A DNA stretch of 64,000 nucleotides from Arcticibacter sp041902385 (GTDB lineage: Bacteria; Bacteroidota; Bacteroidia; Sphingobacteriales; Sphingobacteriaceae), in contig NZ_CP169244.1 in the NCBI RefSeq assembly GCF_041902385.1, positions 186,001 to 250,000 of the forward strand, written 5' to 3'. The translations under genes and the position numbers were made by a program. This document shows, in pieces, positions 19,152 through 28,063 of the stretch (position 1 is the stretch's first letter; every line of letters starts with the position of its first letter). The notes under the pieces are model-generated. The model worked only from the letters and a program-made list of their open reading frames with translations. It ran no database searches and was not told where the DNA came from.

Positions 19152-19445
19152 ATGAAGATCATTTTCTTAAAGAAGCTGCAGGACTTTTCCCGCAAACACG
19201 CGGACTCAGGAAAAAGTCTGTCAGTTTGGAAAACTGTAACGGAGAAGGCACAATGGAGACAGAGCAGCGATCTTCTTGCAAGCTTTCCCACTGCTAAAAT
19301 TATTAAAGGAGATAGGGCGAGATTCAAGATAGTGGGGAATAAATATCGGCTCATCATTGAGGTAAATTACGCCGAGGAAATCGTAGAAATACGGTTTATA
19401 GGAACCCATTCCGAATATGATGGGATTGATGCTGAAACGATCTGA
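19152..19445 (+). CDS. higB: HigB-family type II toxin (mRNA interferase)
   Basis: Toxin of 97 residues. Starting at MKIIFLKKLQDF it matches the usual length and beginning of the HigB family of ribosome-associated mRNA-cleaving toxins. Family features are the basic N-terminal helix, the central KIIKGDRARFKIVGNKYRLII and the C-terminal VEIRFIGTHSEYDGIDAETI. The frame is open further upstream, but that extension lies in the inverted repeats and is rejected. The antitoxin gene follows 38 bp downstream, giving the toxin-first order typical of hig loci. It is expected to be silenced by the partner antitoxin. Confidence 0.92.
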   Translation: MKIIFLKKLQDFSRKHADSGKSLSVWKTVTEKAQWRQSSDLLASFPTAKIIKGDRARFKIVGNKYRLIIEVNYAEEIVEIRFIGTHSEYDGIDAETI

Positions 19446-19483
19446 ATAAACGTTAGTTTTTAACCAGGAAGAAGAAATAAGAT

Positions 19484-19873
19484 ATGGCACCGACATCACA
19501 GTGGTTTTTGATTGAGTCTGAACAGGATTACGAAAAAGCAGTCGCACGCTATGAGGAAGTCAAACGCGCGCAAAAGGGCACAGAGGAGTACCGGGAAATG
19601 CTTCTGCTGGTTCACCTTATTTCAGAATATGAAAAGGCTTGCTGGGACCTGCCAGCTGTGGATCCTATTGAGTTGATCAAGATCAGGATGGAAGACTTTG
19701 GTTATAAGCCGGCCGACCTGGCTAAAGAGTATGGCGATAAAGGTACCGTAAGCAAGGTATTGAACTACAAGCAAGCATTATCACTAAGCATGATACGTAA
19801 ATTCAGCGAACTGCTTCGCATCCCTGCTGATGCGCTCATCAAAGAGTACAGCCTGAAAACCGGCGGGCGGTAG
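19484..19873 (+). CDS. higA: HigA-family antitoxin with XRE-type DNA-binding domain
   Basis: Antitoxin of 129 residues that should bind and neutralise the upstream toxin and repress the operon. The N-terminal part (about 1-60) is helical and acidic. The C-terminal part has a helix-turn-helix of the XRE type (IKIRMEDFGYKPADLAKEYGD followed by VSKVLNYKQALSLSMIRKFSELL). This matches the HigA lineage with a long N-terminal extension. The inverted repeats at 18997-19096 are candidate operators. The stop codon is followed within a few bases by another heptad array. Confidence 0.9.
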   Translation: MAPTSQWFLIESEQDYEKAVARYEEVKRAQKGTEEYREMLLLVHLISEYEKACWDLPAVDPIELIKIRMEDFGYKPADLAKEYGDKGTVSKVLNYKQALSLSMIRKFSELLRIPADALIKEYSLKTGGR

Positions 19874-20460
19874 GGAAAGCAGAAAGCTTAAAGCATAAAG
19901 CGGAAAGCTTAAAGCGGAAAGCTCGAAGCAGAAGGCAGAAAGTGGAAAGCAGAAAGTCAAAAGCTAACAGCTAATTGCTAATGGCTGTCGGCTGCAAGCC
20001 GACAAAGCAGAAGGCGGAAAGCCAAAAGCTAACTGCTAATTGCCAATGGCTGTCGGTTGCAAGCCGACAAAGCAGAAAGTGGAAGGCGGAAAGCCAAAAG
20101 CTAACTGCTAATTGCCAATGGCTGTCGGCTGCAAGCCGACAAAGCAGAAAGTGGAAAGCAGAAAGCCAAAAGCTAACTGCTAATTGCCAATGGCTGTCGG
20201 CTGCAAGCCGACAAAGCGAAAAGATGAAAGCTGATTGCCGATTGCTGAAAGCTGATTGCCAATCGCCAAAAGCTAACTGCCAGTTGCCAACGGCTGTCGG
20301 CTGCAAGCCGACAAAGCGGAAAGATGAAAGCTGATTGCCGATTGCTGAAAGCTGATTGCCAATCGCCAAAAGCTAACCGCTAACTGCCAATGGCTGTCGG
20401 CTGCAAGCTGACAAAGCCGATTGCTGATTGCTGATTGCCAACAGCCAATCCCCAACAGCT
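19874..20460. repeat. Heptad array with six copies of the TGTCGGCT/AGCCGACA hairpin
   Basis: Beginning directly after the higA stop, the array consists of 7-bp words (AAAGCAG, AAAGCTT, then GCTAACT GCTAATT GCCAATG). Hairpins based on TGTCGGCTGCAAGCCGACA start at 19986, 20051, 20123, 20195, 20295 and 20395. Spacings are 65, 72, 72, 100 and 100, each equal to 7n+2. The second and last copies each have one base change. Open frames of over 100 codons across this region merely reflect the repeats. Confidence 0.88.
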
Positions 20461-20472
20461 CGCCAGCTTTCT

Positions 20473-20480
20473 TATATTTG
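20473..20480 (+). promoter_or_regulatory. Candidate -7 promoter box TATATTTG for the S9 peptidase
   Basis: TATATTTG fits the Bacteroidota -7 consensus TAnnTTTG and lies 42 bp before the ATG at 20523, immediately after the end of the heptad array. No convincing -33 TTTG was found at the normal spacing, where repeat-derived sequence sits. Confidence 0.4.
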
Positions 20481-20522
20481 TCGTGCGGGATCTATTCTGT
20501 CCGGCTTTTTACTTTAATTACG

Positions 20523-22664
20523 ATGAAACTTTCTTTTCTTATTATTGGCCTTGGCCTTTGTTTGCCCGGTTTTGCTCAGCAGAAACAGTTCACGATGGAA
20601 GACGCGGTACTGGGAATGGGAACCAACCTTGCGCGCGAAGATCTCAGGCAGGTGAACTGGGTCACCGGGGAGAATGCGTTTACACAGGCTGTTCCGGCTC
20701 CGTATGGAGAGGCACTCGTTAAAAGAACGGTTCCGGCCATGTCTGTAGACACACTTGCCCGCTCCAGCGAGCTGAGCCGCCAAACTGGCCGTCAGCTTAA
20801 GAACATCCCATCCTTCGACTGGGTCTCCTCCAGGGAGGCGCTTTTCCAGGTTGGGAACCAGCTGTTCCTCTACACGCTGAACGGGAATAGCGGCACTTCA
20901 AAAGAATGGCTGAAGCTGCCGGAAGCAGCCGACAACGTCAGCATCCTAAAGAGTGCGCACGAAGTTGCCTATACGCTCGGGAATAACCTCTTTATGGTTG
21001 ACCGGCAGGGAAAGACGCATACGGTTACCAACGACAAAGATCCTGGCATTGTGAACGGCCATTCTGTTCACCGCAATGAGTTCGGCATCAGCGGCGGCAT
21101 ATTCTTCTCGCCTAAAGGAAATTATCTCGCCTTCTACCGCATGGATGAGCGCATGGTGGAGAACTATCCCATCATAAACTGGGATAATACTCCCGCTACC
21201 GTGCATTATACCAAGTATCCTTTCGCCGGCCGCACCTCTCATGAGGTGAGCCTTGGGGTATATAACCCTGCAAACGGCAAGACGGTGTTTATGGAAACGG
21301 GGCTCCCTAAAGATCATTATCTTACGGCAGTAACCTGGAGTCCCGACGAGCGTTCTATCTACATAGCCATCCTGAACAGGGAGCAGAATCATCTCTGGCT
21401 AAATCAGTATAACGCGCAGACCGGCGCCTTCGTAAAGACTTTATTCGAAGAGAAAGACGATAAATACGTCCACCCTCAGCATGCCCTTACTTTTATTCCC
21501 GGCAGGAACGATCAGTTTATCTGGTGGAGCCAGCGCGACGGCTTTATGCATCTGTACCGCTACAATACCAGCGGTAAGCTGCTGAATCAGGTAACAAAAG
21601 GACCCTGGGTAGTGACTGAAATTGCTGGTCAGTCGGAGAAACGGAAGACGTTCTATATCGTGGGAACGAAAGAGTCGCCCCTCGACCGGAACATTTACGC
21701 TGTGAATTGGGAGAATGGAAAAATGACGAGGCTTGACTCTGCGCCAGGAACGCATTCCGCAGGGCTGAGCAGCAGCGGCGACTATATGATCGATCGCTGG
21801 TCAAGCGGTTCGGCCCCAAGGGTGATCGACATCGTCTCAACTACGGGTAAATGGAAGAAGAATCTCCTCACTGCAAAAGACCCCTTAGCTGCTTATCAGC
21901 GTCCTAAAATTGAAAACGTTACCGTCAAGGCTGAAGACGGCACTCCTTTATATGGGAAGCTGATCTATCCGGTAAATTTCAATCCGGCAAAAAAATATCC
22001 GACCATTGTTTACCTCTATAACGGCCCTAACGTGCAGATCATCACCAACGGATTCCCATCAAGCGGCAACCTGTGGTACGAGTACATGGCACAGCACGGT
22101 TATGTGATCTTCACGATGGACGGCAGGGGAAGCAACAACAGAGGACTGAAGTTCGAGCAGGCGACATTCAGACAGCTGGGCACAGTCGAAATGCAGGATC
22201 AGCTGAAGGGCGTGGATTATCTGAAATCGCTGCCTTTTGTCGACGCGAACCGCCTGGGCGTGCATGGCTGGAGTTTCGGCGGCTTCATGACCACTTCCCT
22301 CATGCTGCGACATCCCGGAGTATTTAAGTGTGGCGTAGCAGGCGGCCCGGTAATGGACTGGAAGATGTACGAGGTGATGTATACGGAGCGCTATATGGAT
22401 ACGCCACAGGAAAATCCTGAAGGATACGAAGCCGCAAACCTGCTGACCAAGGTAAAGAATCTGCAAGGTAAGCTTTTGCTGATCCACGGAACCATTGACA
22501 GCACCGTAGTGTGGCAGCACTCGGTTAAGTTCCTGAAGGAATGTGTGGATAACAAAGTGCAGGTAGATTACTTCGTATATCCCGGCTACGAACATAACGT
22601 GCGGGGACGTGACCGTGTTCACCTGATGCAGAAGATCACCGACTATTTCGATCAGAACTTATAA
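20523..22664 (+). CDS. S9 family prolyl oligopeptidase / dipeptidyl-peptidase IV-like
   Basis: Secreted or periplasmic serine peptidase of 713 residues that would cleave short peptides, probably after proline or alanine. It has a signal peptide (MKLSFLIIGLGLCLPGFAQ), an N-terminal beta-propeller (DPPIV_N) and a C-terminal alpha/beta-hydrolase domain. The catalytic triad can be placed at Ser584 (GWSFGGF), Asp659 (HGTIDSTVVW) and His691 (GYEHNVRG). An upstream in-frame ATG is rejected because it lies in repeat DNA and would bury the signal peptide. It sits inside the permease cluster, but nothing shows a shared function. Confidence 0.92.
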   Translation: MKLSFLIIGLGLCLPGFAQQKQFTMEDAVLGMGTNLAREDLRQVNWVTGENAFTQAVPAPYGEALVKRTVPAMSVDTLARSSELSRQTGRQLKNIPSFDWVSSREALFQVGNQLFLYTLNGNSGTSKEWLKLPEAADNVSILKSAHEVAYTLGNNLFMVDRQGKTHTVTNDKDPGIVNGHSVHRNEFGISGGIFFSPKGNYLAFYRMDERMVENYPIINWDNTPATVHYTKYPFAGRTSHEVSLGVYNPANGKTVFMETGLPKDHYLTAVTWSPDERSIYIAILNREQNHLWLNQYNAQTGAFVKTLFEEKDDKYVHPQHALTFIPGRNDQFIWWSQRDGFMHLYRYNTSGKLLNQVTKGPWVVTEIAGQSEKRKTFYIVGTKESPLDRNIYAVNWENGKMTRLDSAPGTHSAGLSSSGDYMIDRWSSGSAPRVIDIVSTTGKWKKNLLTAKDPLAAYQRPKIENVTVKAEDGTPLYGKLIYPVNFNPAKKYPTIVYLYNGPNVQIITNGFPSSGNLWYEYMAQHGYVIFTMDGRGSNNRGLKFEQATFRQLGTVEMQDQLKGVDYLKSLPFVDANRLGVHGWSFGGFMTTSLMLRHPGVFKCGVAGGPVMDWKMYEVMYTERYMDTPQENPEGYEAANLLTKVKNLQGKLLLIHGTIDSTVVWQHSVKFLKECVDNKVQVDYFVYPGYEHNVRGRDRVHLMQKITDYFDQNL

Positions 22665-22780
22665 GTTTCCCGCTGCTCGCGAGGTCAATACCGCATAAAG
22701 CGGACTAACAGGCGAAGCCAGACATTAAAAAGACTGTGATCGGGCAGGATCAATACCGCATAAAGCGAATTAAAAGTCGC

Positions 22781-22821
22781 AGCTACTTCTTAGGTCGAAT
22801 CAAACAGCCTAAGAAGTAGCT
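22781..22821 (+). terminator. Perfect 14-bp inverted repeat, possible terminator of the S9 gene
   Basis: AGCTACTTCTTAGG (22781-22794) and CCTAAGAAGTAGCT (22808-22821) are exact reverse complements with a 13-nt loop, followed by only two more T residues. It lies about 115 bp after the S9 stop codon. A weak terminator or a protein site are both possible. Confidence 0.5.
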
Positions 22822-22969
22822 TTCAGCCAGCTCAAAAAGCACCAGAGGCTAACCATTTAACAGCAACCAGGCTACCATAGCCTGTAAATAGCCGGAGGCG
22901 GAAGAGGAGCAGAAAGGTTAAGCCTGTAGCACCTTTCAGATACCGAGGCTTTTTCCTCATATTGCCCGT

Positions 22970-23013
22970 CAGCTTCTGTTCGCTTTCAGATGTACGAAAA
23001 CGAACAGAAGCTG
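22970..23013. repeat. Perfect 13-bp inverted repeat upstream of permease 4
   Basis: CAGCTTCTGTTCG (22970-22982) and CGAACAGAAGCTG (23001-23013) are exact reverse complements with an 18-nt spacer. It lies about 130 bp before the permease start and could be an operator. Confidence 0.5.
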
Positions 23014-23144
23014 TTCACTGGAGAACAAGAGAGCTCCGAGAAACCCGCCCAAACACCTACCTGACAGACATTTACCCCACTGGCATACATTCTGAACCCT
23101 GATCACCAGCAGCAGACCGGACAATCAATTTCTGCTTTAGTGAC

Positions 23145-25559
23145 ATGATAAAGAACTACATCCTCATCGCCCTGCGGAACATGCGAAAACGAAAGACTTT
23201 CGCTCTCATCCATATCCTGGGTCTCAGTATCGCCTTTGCAACAGCGCTTTTGCTGTTCCTGACTGCCATGTTCGAGTTCTCATTTGACAATTTCCACGCT
23301 AAGAAGGACCGCGTATTTCAGGTATACAGGGAGCAGTACGAGGTGAGCGGAACGGAGAAAGGAACATCGATGCCCATCCCCTTCGGCCCTGCTGCCAAAG
23401 CAGAGATCCCGGGGATAGCCAGAGTGTCAAGAATGGGCAATTCGGGCGGCCTGGCACGGCAGGGAAATAAGTACCTGGAGCTGGCCGTAAAATATGTCGA
23501 CCCGGATTTCCAGCAGATGTTTTCCTTCCCTCTGGTGAGTGGAAGTGCTGCTTCCGCACTTAGCCGGACAGATGAAGTGATAGTCACAAGAGAATTTGCA
23601 GAGAAGCTCTTCGGAACTTCAGACGTCAGGGGCCGCACGATAGAGATAAAGACAGGAGACAGCTGGAAAAGCTATGAAATTTCCGGGGTGGCTAAAAACG
23701 TGCCCCGGAACTCGAGTATCATATTTGATATACTGGCCCGCTTCGAGAATTTTCCGGCCTACCGGGAGAATATCGACCGCTGGGACAATCAAAATCACCC
23801 CGTCTTTGTTGAGCTCCAGGACGGGGTAAGCGCAGCTTCCTTTACACGTTCTGCATCTCCGTTTTTGGCGAAGTACTTTCGCGACAATATTCAGAGCATG
23901 AAGCGCGACGGAGCAAAGCCCGATGCAAACGGGCAGTTCCTGAACCTGAAACTCATCCCCCTGGATGAATTGCACTTCAGCGGCGTCAGTGGCGTCGGTT
24001 CTTCCATTAAAACATTTTTCCCCTGGATGCTGATCCTGCTCAGCGCCGTGATCCTGTTCATTGCAGGCAGCAACTTCGTCAACCTTTCTCTCGCCGCATC
24101 CTTCACCAGGGCAAGAGAGATCGGCGTCAGGAAAACTTTCGGAGCTCATAAAAGTCAGCTCATCATACAGTTCTGGAGCGAGGCCTTTATCATTTGCCTG
24201 GTCTCCTTGTTGTTGGGCGCCGGATTACTCCTCATTTGCCTGAAGTCATACATCGCTGCTACCGGAAGTAACCTCTCGCCTTCTACCCTCTTCTCGGGTC
24301 GGGCCATCGCGGTTGGATTACTGGTATTCATCCTCACTACCGCTTTGGCAGGCGGCTATCCTTCCCTGGTGATGTCGCATTTCAACACCGTGCGCACACT
24401 TCAGGGTAAACTACAAGTTGGATCACGGCATGGATTGCGAAACGTCCTCACCGTCATCCAGTTTTTCATTGCCGTTATACTGATCATCTCGACACTGATT
24501 ATCTCAAGGCAGCTTTCCTACCTGCGCAACAAGCCTCTGGGTTTTAACAAGACAGAGGTGATCAGCATTCCGATTGGCAACGATATTGACCCGGAGGCTG
24601 CGTTGCAGCAAATGCGAAACAAGCTTGCTGCGCTGCCCCAGGTGCAAAGTGTAACAGGCACTGACATTAATCTTGGCCGCGGCTTAGATGGCTCATCCAC
24701 TACCTCAGTCATGGGCTTTGATTACAAGAACCGCCAGATCAAGACCAATTGGCTGCGTATTGATTACGATTACCTCAAGACCCTCGATATTCCTTTGCTG
24801 GAAGGCCGTGATTTCTCACGCGCCTTTGCTACTGACACCTCCGCGGTCCTCATCAACGAGAAAATGGCGAAACTTGTCGGCGAAAAGGATCCAGTTGGAA
24901 CAACCCTCGCTATCAGCGGGCACCAGATGAAGGTGATCGGTGTGGTGAAAGACTTCCACTTCAAAAACCTCCATCAGGAGATCAAGCCTCTTACAATGGC
25001 CATCCGGCCGACAGAGTGGCCTGTGTCTTATATATTCGTGAAGGTAAAGCCAGATCGCCTGCCTGAGTCGATGAAAAAGATCCAGCAAGTGTGGAAGGCC
25101 GTGAATCCGCAGAGTCAGGTAAACCCCTCATTCCTCGACGAAAACACGGAGCGGGAATACAAGAAGGAGGAGACGATGTCGAATATCTTTACTGCCGGAG
25201 CCATACTGGCAATCTTTATTTCCTGTATGGGATTATTTGCAACCGCCCTGCTCGCGATGAATCAACGGACCAAAGAGATCGGCGTGCGCAAGGTACTGGG
25301 AGCATCCGTATCAGGAATTGTTGCCCTCCTTTCAAAGGACTTCGCCCGGCTCGTAGCCATCGCCTTCCTCCTGGGAGCCCCGGTTTCATGGTTCCTGATG
25401 AGTCAGTGGTTACAGGACTTCGCCTACCACACCAGCATTCCTGTATGGATTATACTGGCAGGGGGAGTAATTGTACTGGCGGTGGCACTGCTTACCGTAA
25501 GCGTACATGCCGTCAGGGCTGCCCTCGCCAACCCGGTAAAAAGCCTGAGAACAGAGTGA
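23145..25559 (+). CDS. FtsX/MacB-like ABC transporter permease (paralogue 4)
   Basis: Permease of 804 residues with the same duplicated layout. It starts MIKNYILIALRNMRKRKTFA, has a membrane segment at about 20-45 and a periplasmic domain. The coupling motif occurs as AREIGVRKTFGA near 323 and TKEIGVRKVLGA near 709, and the end is ANPVKSLRTE. The next permease starts 53 bp downstream, so the two are probably cotranscribed. No ATPase is encoded beside them; they may share the one at 9557. Confidence 0.9.
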   Translation: MIKNYILIALRNMRKRKTFALIHILGLSIAFATALLLFLTAMFEFSFDNFHAKKDRVFQVYREQYEVSGTEKGTSMPIPFGPAAKAEIPGIARVSRMGNSGGLARQGNKYLELAVKYVDPDFQQMFSFPLVSGSAASALSRTDEVIVTREFAEKLFGTSDVRGRTIEIKTGDSWKSYEISGVAKNVPRNSSIIFDILARFENFPAYRENIDRWDNQNHPVFVELQDGVSAASFTRSASPFLAKYFRDNIQSMKRDGAKPDANGQFLNLKLIPLDELHFSGVSGVGSSIKTFFPWMLILLSAVILFIAGSNFVNLSLAASFTRAREIGVRKTFGAHKSQLIIQFWSEAFIICLVSLLLGAGLLLICLKSYIAATGSNLSPSTLFSGRAIAVGLLVFILTTALAGGYPSLVMSHFNTVRTLQGKLQVGSRHGLRNVLTVIQFFIAVILIISTLIISRQLSYLRNKPLGFNKTEVISIPIGNDIDPEAALQQMRNKLAALPQVQSVTGTDINLGRGLDGSSTTSVMGFDYKNRQIKTNWLRIDYDYLKTLDIPLLEGRDFSRAFATDTSAVLINEKMAKLVGEKDPVGTTLAISGHQMKVIGVVKDFHFKNLHQEIKPLTMAIRPTEWPVSYIFVKVKPDRLPESMKKIQQVWKAVNPQSQVNPSFLDENTEREYKKEETMSNIFTAGAILAIFISCMGLFATALLAMNQRTKEIGVRKVLGASVSGIVALLSKDFARLVAIAFLLGAPVSWFLMSQWLQDFAYHTSIPVWIILAGGVIVLAVALLTVSVHAVRAALANPVKSLRTE

Positions 25560-25612
25560 AATAACTTATGAGATGATAGCTGCTCCCTCATCGCCCTCAA
25601 CAATCAACACCA

Positions 25613-28063
25613 ATGAACACCTACTTTAAGATCGCATGGCGCAGTTTGATGAAGAATAAGATGAGCACCTTCATCAATGTATTTGGCCTGACTATTGGCC
25701 TCACTTGCTGCATTCTCATCACGCTCTACATCCGGCACGAGTTAAGCTACGACCGCCATCATCCCGACGGTGAGAGGCTGGTGCAACTGGAGGCAGAGTT
25801 CAAAAGTGTGAACGGTCCGAAAAAAATGGCGACGGCAGCTGCTCCTATTGCCGCTGCCATGAAAATGGATCTGCCGGAAATAGAGGAAACAACACGACTT
25901 GTCAGCCTTTTCCAGGACGACAAAACGCTCATTCAATATCAGAAGAACAGCGGTGAAGAACAGTCCTTCTACGAGACCAAAGGATATCTGACCGACCCTC
26001 CGTTCTTCCGCATGTTCCGGTACCACTTTCTCGAAGGCAATCCCTCAACCGCACTTGATAAACCCAATACGATAGTCATCTGCGAAGACATGGCCAGAAA
26101 GATTTTCGGCAATGGCCCCGCCATTAACAAAACCCTAACTATAAACAGCAACACCAATGGAAACACCACTGTAGCCGTTACAGGCGTATTCCGCAACCCG
26201 GATCGTCCAAGTCATATAGAAGGCCGTTTTTTCATGTCGATGCGAGGAGGAGGGATAGACGAATTAATCCGGAGTACAGGCAATAACATGATCAACAACA
26301 ACATGTTCTACACGTACTTCAAATTAAAGCCCGGCACCGATTTCAAAAAGCTGGAAAGCAAATTTGCTGCCTTTACCGACAAACATATGGGAGATGCGCT
26401 CCGGTCGGCTGGTATCTCAAGAAAGTTCTTCGTGCTGCCGGTCGAGTCGATCCATCTCAACCAGGAAGTCCCTCAAAATGTTACCCCTAGCGGCAACAAG
26501 ACGTACCTTTTCATTTTCGGCTCAATCGCCGTGTTTATCCTGCTCATTGCATGCATCAATTTCATGAACCTGTCGACCGCAAACTCTTCCAGAAGGGCAA
26601 CAGAAGTGGGTATCAGGAAAGTCCTTGGGGCTCAAAAAGGAACGCTCAGACAACAGTTCCTGTCAGAGTCCATGCTCATCGCCTTTATCGCGTTCCTGTT
26701 CTCCTGCCTGCTTGCCTTGTTGCTTCTTCCCATGTTCAGCTCCATCTCGGGCAAGACGCTCCGCTTTCTGAACGACAGCGGAGATCTGGGTCTGTTCGCA
26801 GGCTTCGTCGTTCTTACACTGCTTACCGGACTGGTTGCCGGCTCCTACCCTGCCTTTTACCTTTCCTCTTTTGCCCCGGTCCGCGTTCTAAAGGGCACCT
26901 TGCTCAACCGCTTCGGAGCGGCCACTCTTCGCAAAACCTTAGTCGTATTCCAGTTCATCATTTCGGTGACTCTGATTGTCGCCTCCGTCGTTATATCAGA
27001 CCAGATGAACTTCCTGCAAACTAAGGACCCGGGCTTTGCCAGGGATCATCAGCTCGTAATTCCGCTCAGAAGCAATACCTCCAGGCAGCTGTATGCCACC
27101 CTGAAGAATGAAATAAAGCAAAACCCGCAGGTACAGGACGTCGCGGGCGCGCAGTGCTATCCTGGTATTTTCAATGCGGGCGATAACCGCTGGTATAAAG
27201 AAGGCCAAACCATGGAAGACGCAAGGATCACTAAAAGGAACGCGGTAGACGCCGATTTTTTCAAGACCCTTAACATCAAACTTCTTGCCGGCCGACTGTT
27301 TTCTAAGCAAACAGCCGGAGATACAAGCGGCTATCTGGTGATGAACGAGCAGGCTATTAAGGAACTCGGCTTTTCCTCTCCCGAAAAGGCAGTGGGTCAA
27401 AAAGTCTTTACCGAATACCAGGGACAACGGTATAGTCGTGAAATACTAGGTGTAGTGAAAGACTTCAATCATGAGGGGCTTCAAAACAAGATCCAGCCCT
27501 ATTCATTCGTCCAGGAGCAAGGCGACTTTCAATACCTCATTGTTCATGGGCAGCCCGGCAGCATCGATAAGCTCCGGAGAGATGTTCAAGCAATATGGGA
27601 GGCTAAAATCCCTGGTCAGCCTTTTGACTACAGCTTCCTCGACAGCGACTTTCAGAAAAACTACGAAACAGACAGTCGGCTATTCGCCGTGATCAGGTAC
27701 TTCACCCTGATTGCTATTCTTATTTCGTGCATGGGCCTATTCGGACTTGCTTCCTTTAGCGCTGAACAACGGACCAAAGAGGTGGGGATCAGAAAAGTAC
27801 TCGGCGCCAACGTAACGGAGATCGTGGGGCTTTTGTCGGCCGATTTCCTCAAGCTTATCACTGTTGCCGTCCTGATCGCATCACCAATCGCCTGGCTGAT
27901 TATGAATAACTGGCTACAGGAGTTCGCGTACCATGTAAACATCGGCTGGGACGTCTTTGCGCTGACCCTCGTCATTTCTATCGTCATCGCTTTTCTCACC
28001 ATTAGCTCAAAGGCATTGAAAGCGGCGCTGGCCAACCCGGTAAAAAGCCTGAGAACAGAATGA
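25613..28063 (+). CDS. FtsX/MacB-like ABC transporter permease (paralogue 5)
   Basis: Permease of 816 residues, the last of the five. It starts MNTYFKIAWRSLMKNKMSTF, contains an N-terminal membrane segment, a periplasmic MacB-type domain and two coupling motifs (ATEVGIRKVLGA near 328, TKEVGIRKVLGA near 721), and ends ANPVKSLRTE. Only 53 bp separate it from paralogue 4, without a heptad array between them. The array returns in degenerate form after its stop codon. Confidence 0.9.
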   Translation: MNTYFKIAWRSLMKNKMSTFINVFGLTIGLTCCILITLYIRHELSYDRHHPDGERLVQLEAEFKSVNGPKKMATAAAPIAAAMKMDLPEIEETTRLVSLFQDDKTLIQYQKNSGEEQSFYETKGYLTDPPFFRMFRYHFLEGNPSTALDKPNTIVICEDMARKIFGNGPAINKTLTINSNTNGNTTVAVTGVFRNPDRPSHIEGRFFMSMRGGGIDELIRSTGNNMINNNMFYTYFKLKPGTDFKKLESKFAAFTDKHMGDALRSAGISRKFFVLPVESIHLNQEVPQNVTPSGNKTYLFIFGSIAVFILLIACINFMNLSTANSSRRATEVGIRKVLGAQKGTLRQQFLSESMLIAFIAFLFSCLLALLLLPMFSSISGKTLRFLNDSGDLGLFAGFVVLTLLTGLVAGSYPAFYLSSFAPVRVLKGTLLNRFGAATLRKTLVVFQFIISVTLIVASVVISDQMNFLQTKDPGFARDHQLVIPLRSNTSRQLYATLKNEIKQNPQVQDVAGAQCYPGIFNAGDNRWYKEGQTMEDARITKRNAVDADFFKTLNIKLLAGRLFSKQTAGDTSGYLVMNEQAIKELGFSSPEKAVGQKVFTEYQGQRYSREILGVVKDFNHEGLQNKIQPYSFVQEQGDFQYLIVHGQPGSIDKLRRDVQAIWEAKIPGQPFDYSFLDSDFQKNYETDSRLFAVIRYFTLIAILISCMGLFGLASFSAEQRTKEVGIRKVLGANVTEIVGLLSADFLKLITVAVLIASPIAWLIMNNWLQEFAYHVNIGWDVFALTLVISIVIAFLTISSKALKAALANPVKSLRTE

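Larger units (their letters stand above)
22665..23144. other. Intergenic region with direct and inverted repeats
   Basis: No gene is visible. An 18-bp direct repeat (TCAATACCGCATAAAGCG) occurs at 22685-22702 and 22750-22767. Two perfect inverted repeats follow at 22781-22821 and 22970-23013. The heptad words seen in neighbouring gaps are absent. Confidence 0.55.

Noticed and set aside
19971..20369. Long open frames on both strands (up to 132 codons) with repeated WQLAVSF-like peptides
   Set aside because: They are products of the 7-bp array and its hairpins; the peptide repeats merely mirror the DNA repeats and there is no start context.
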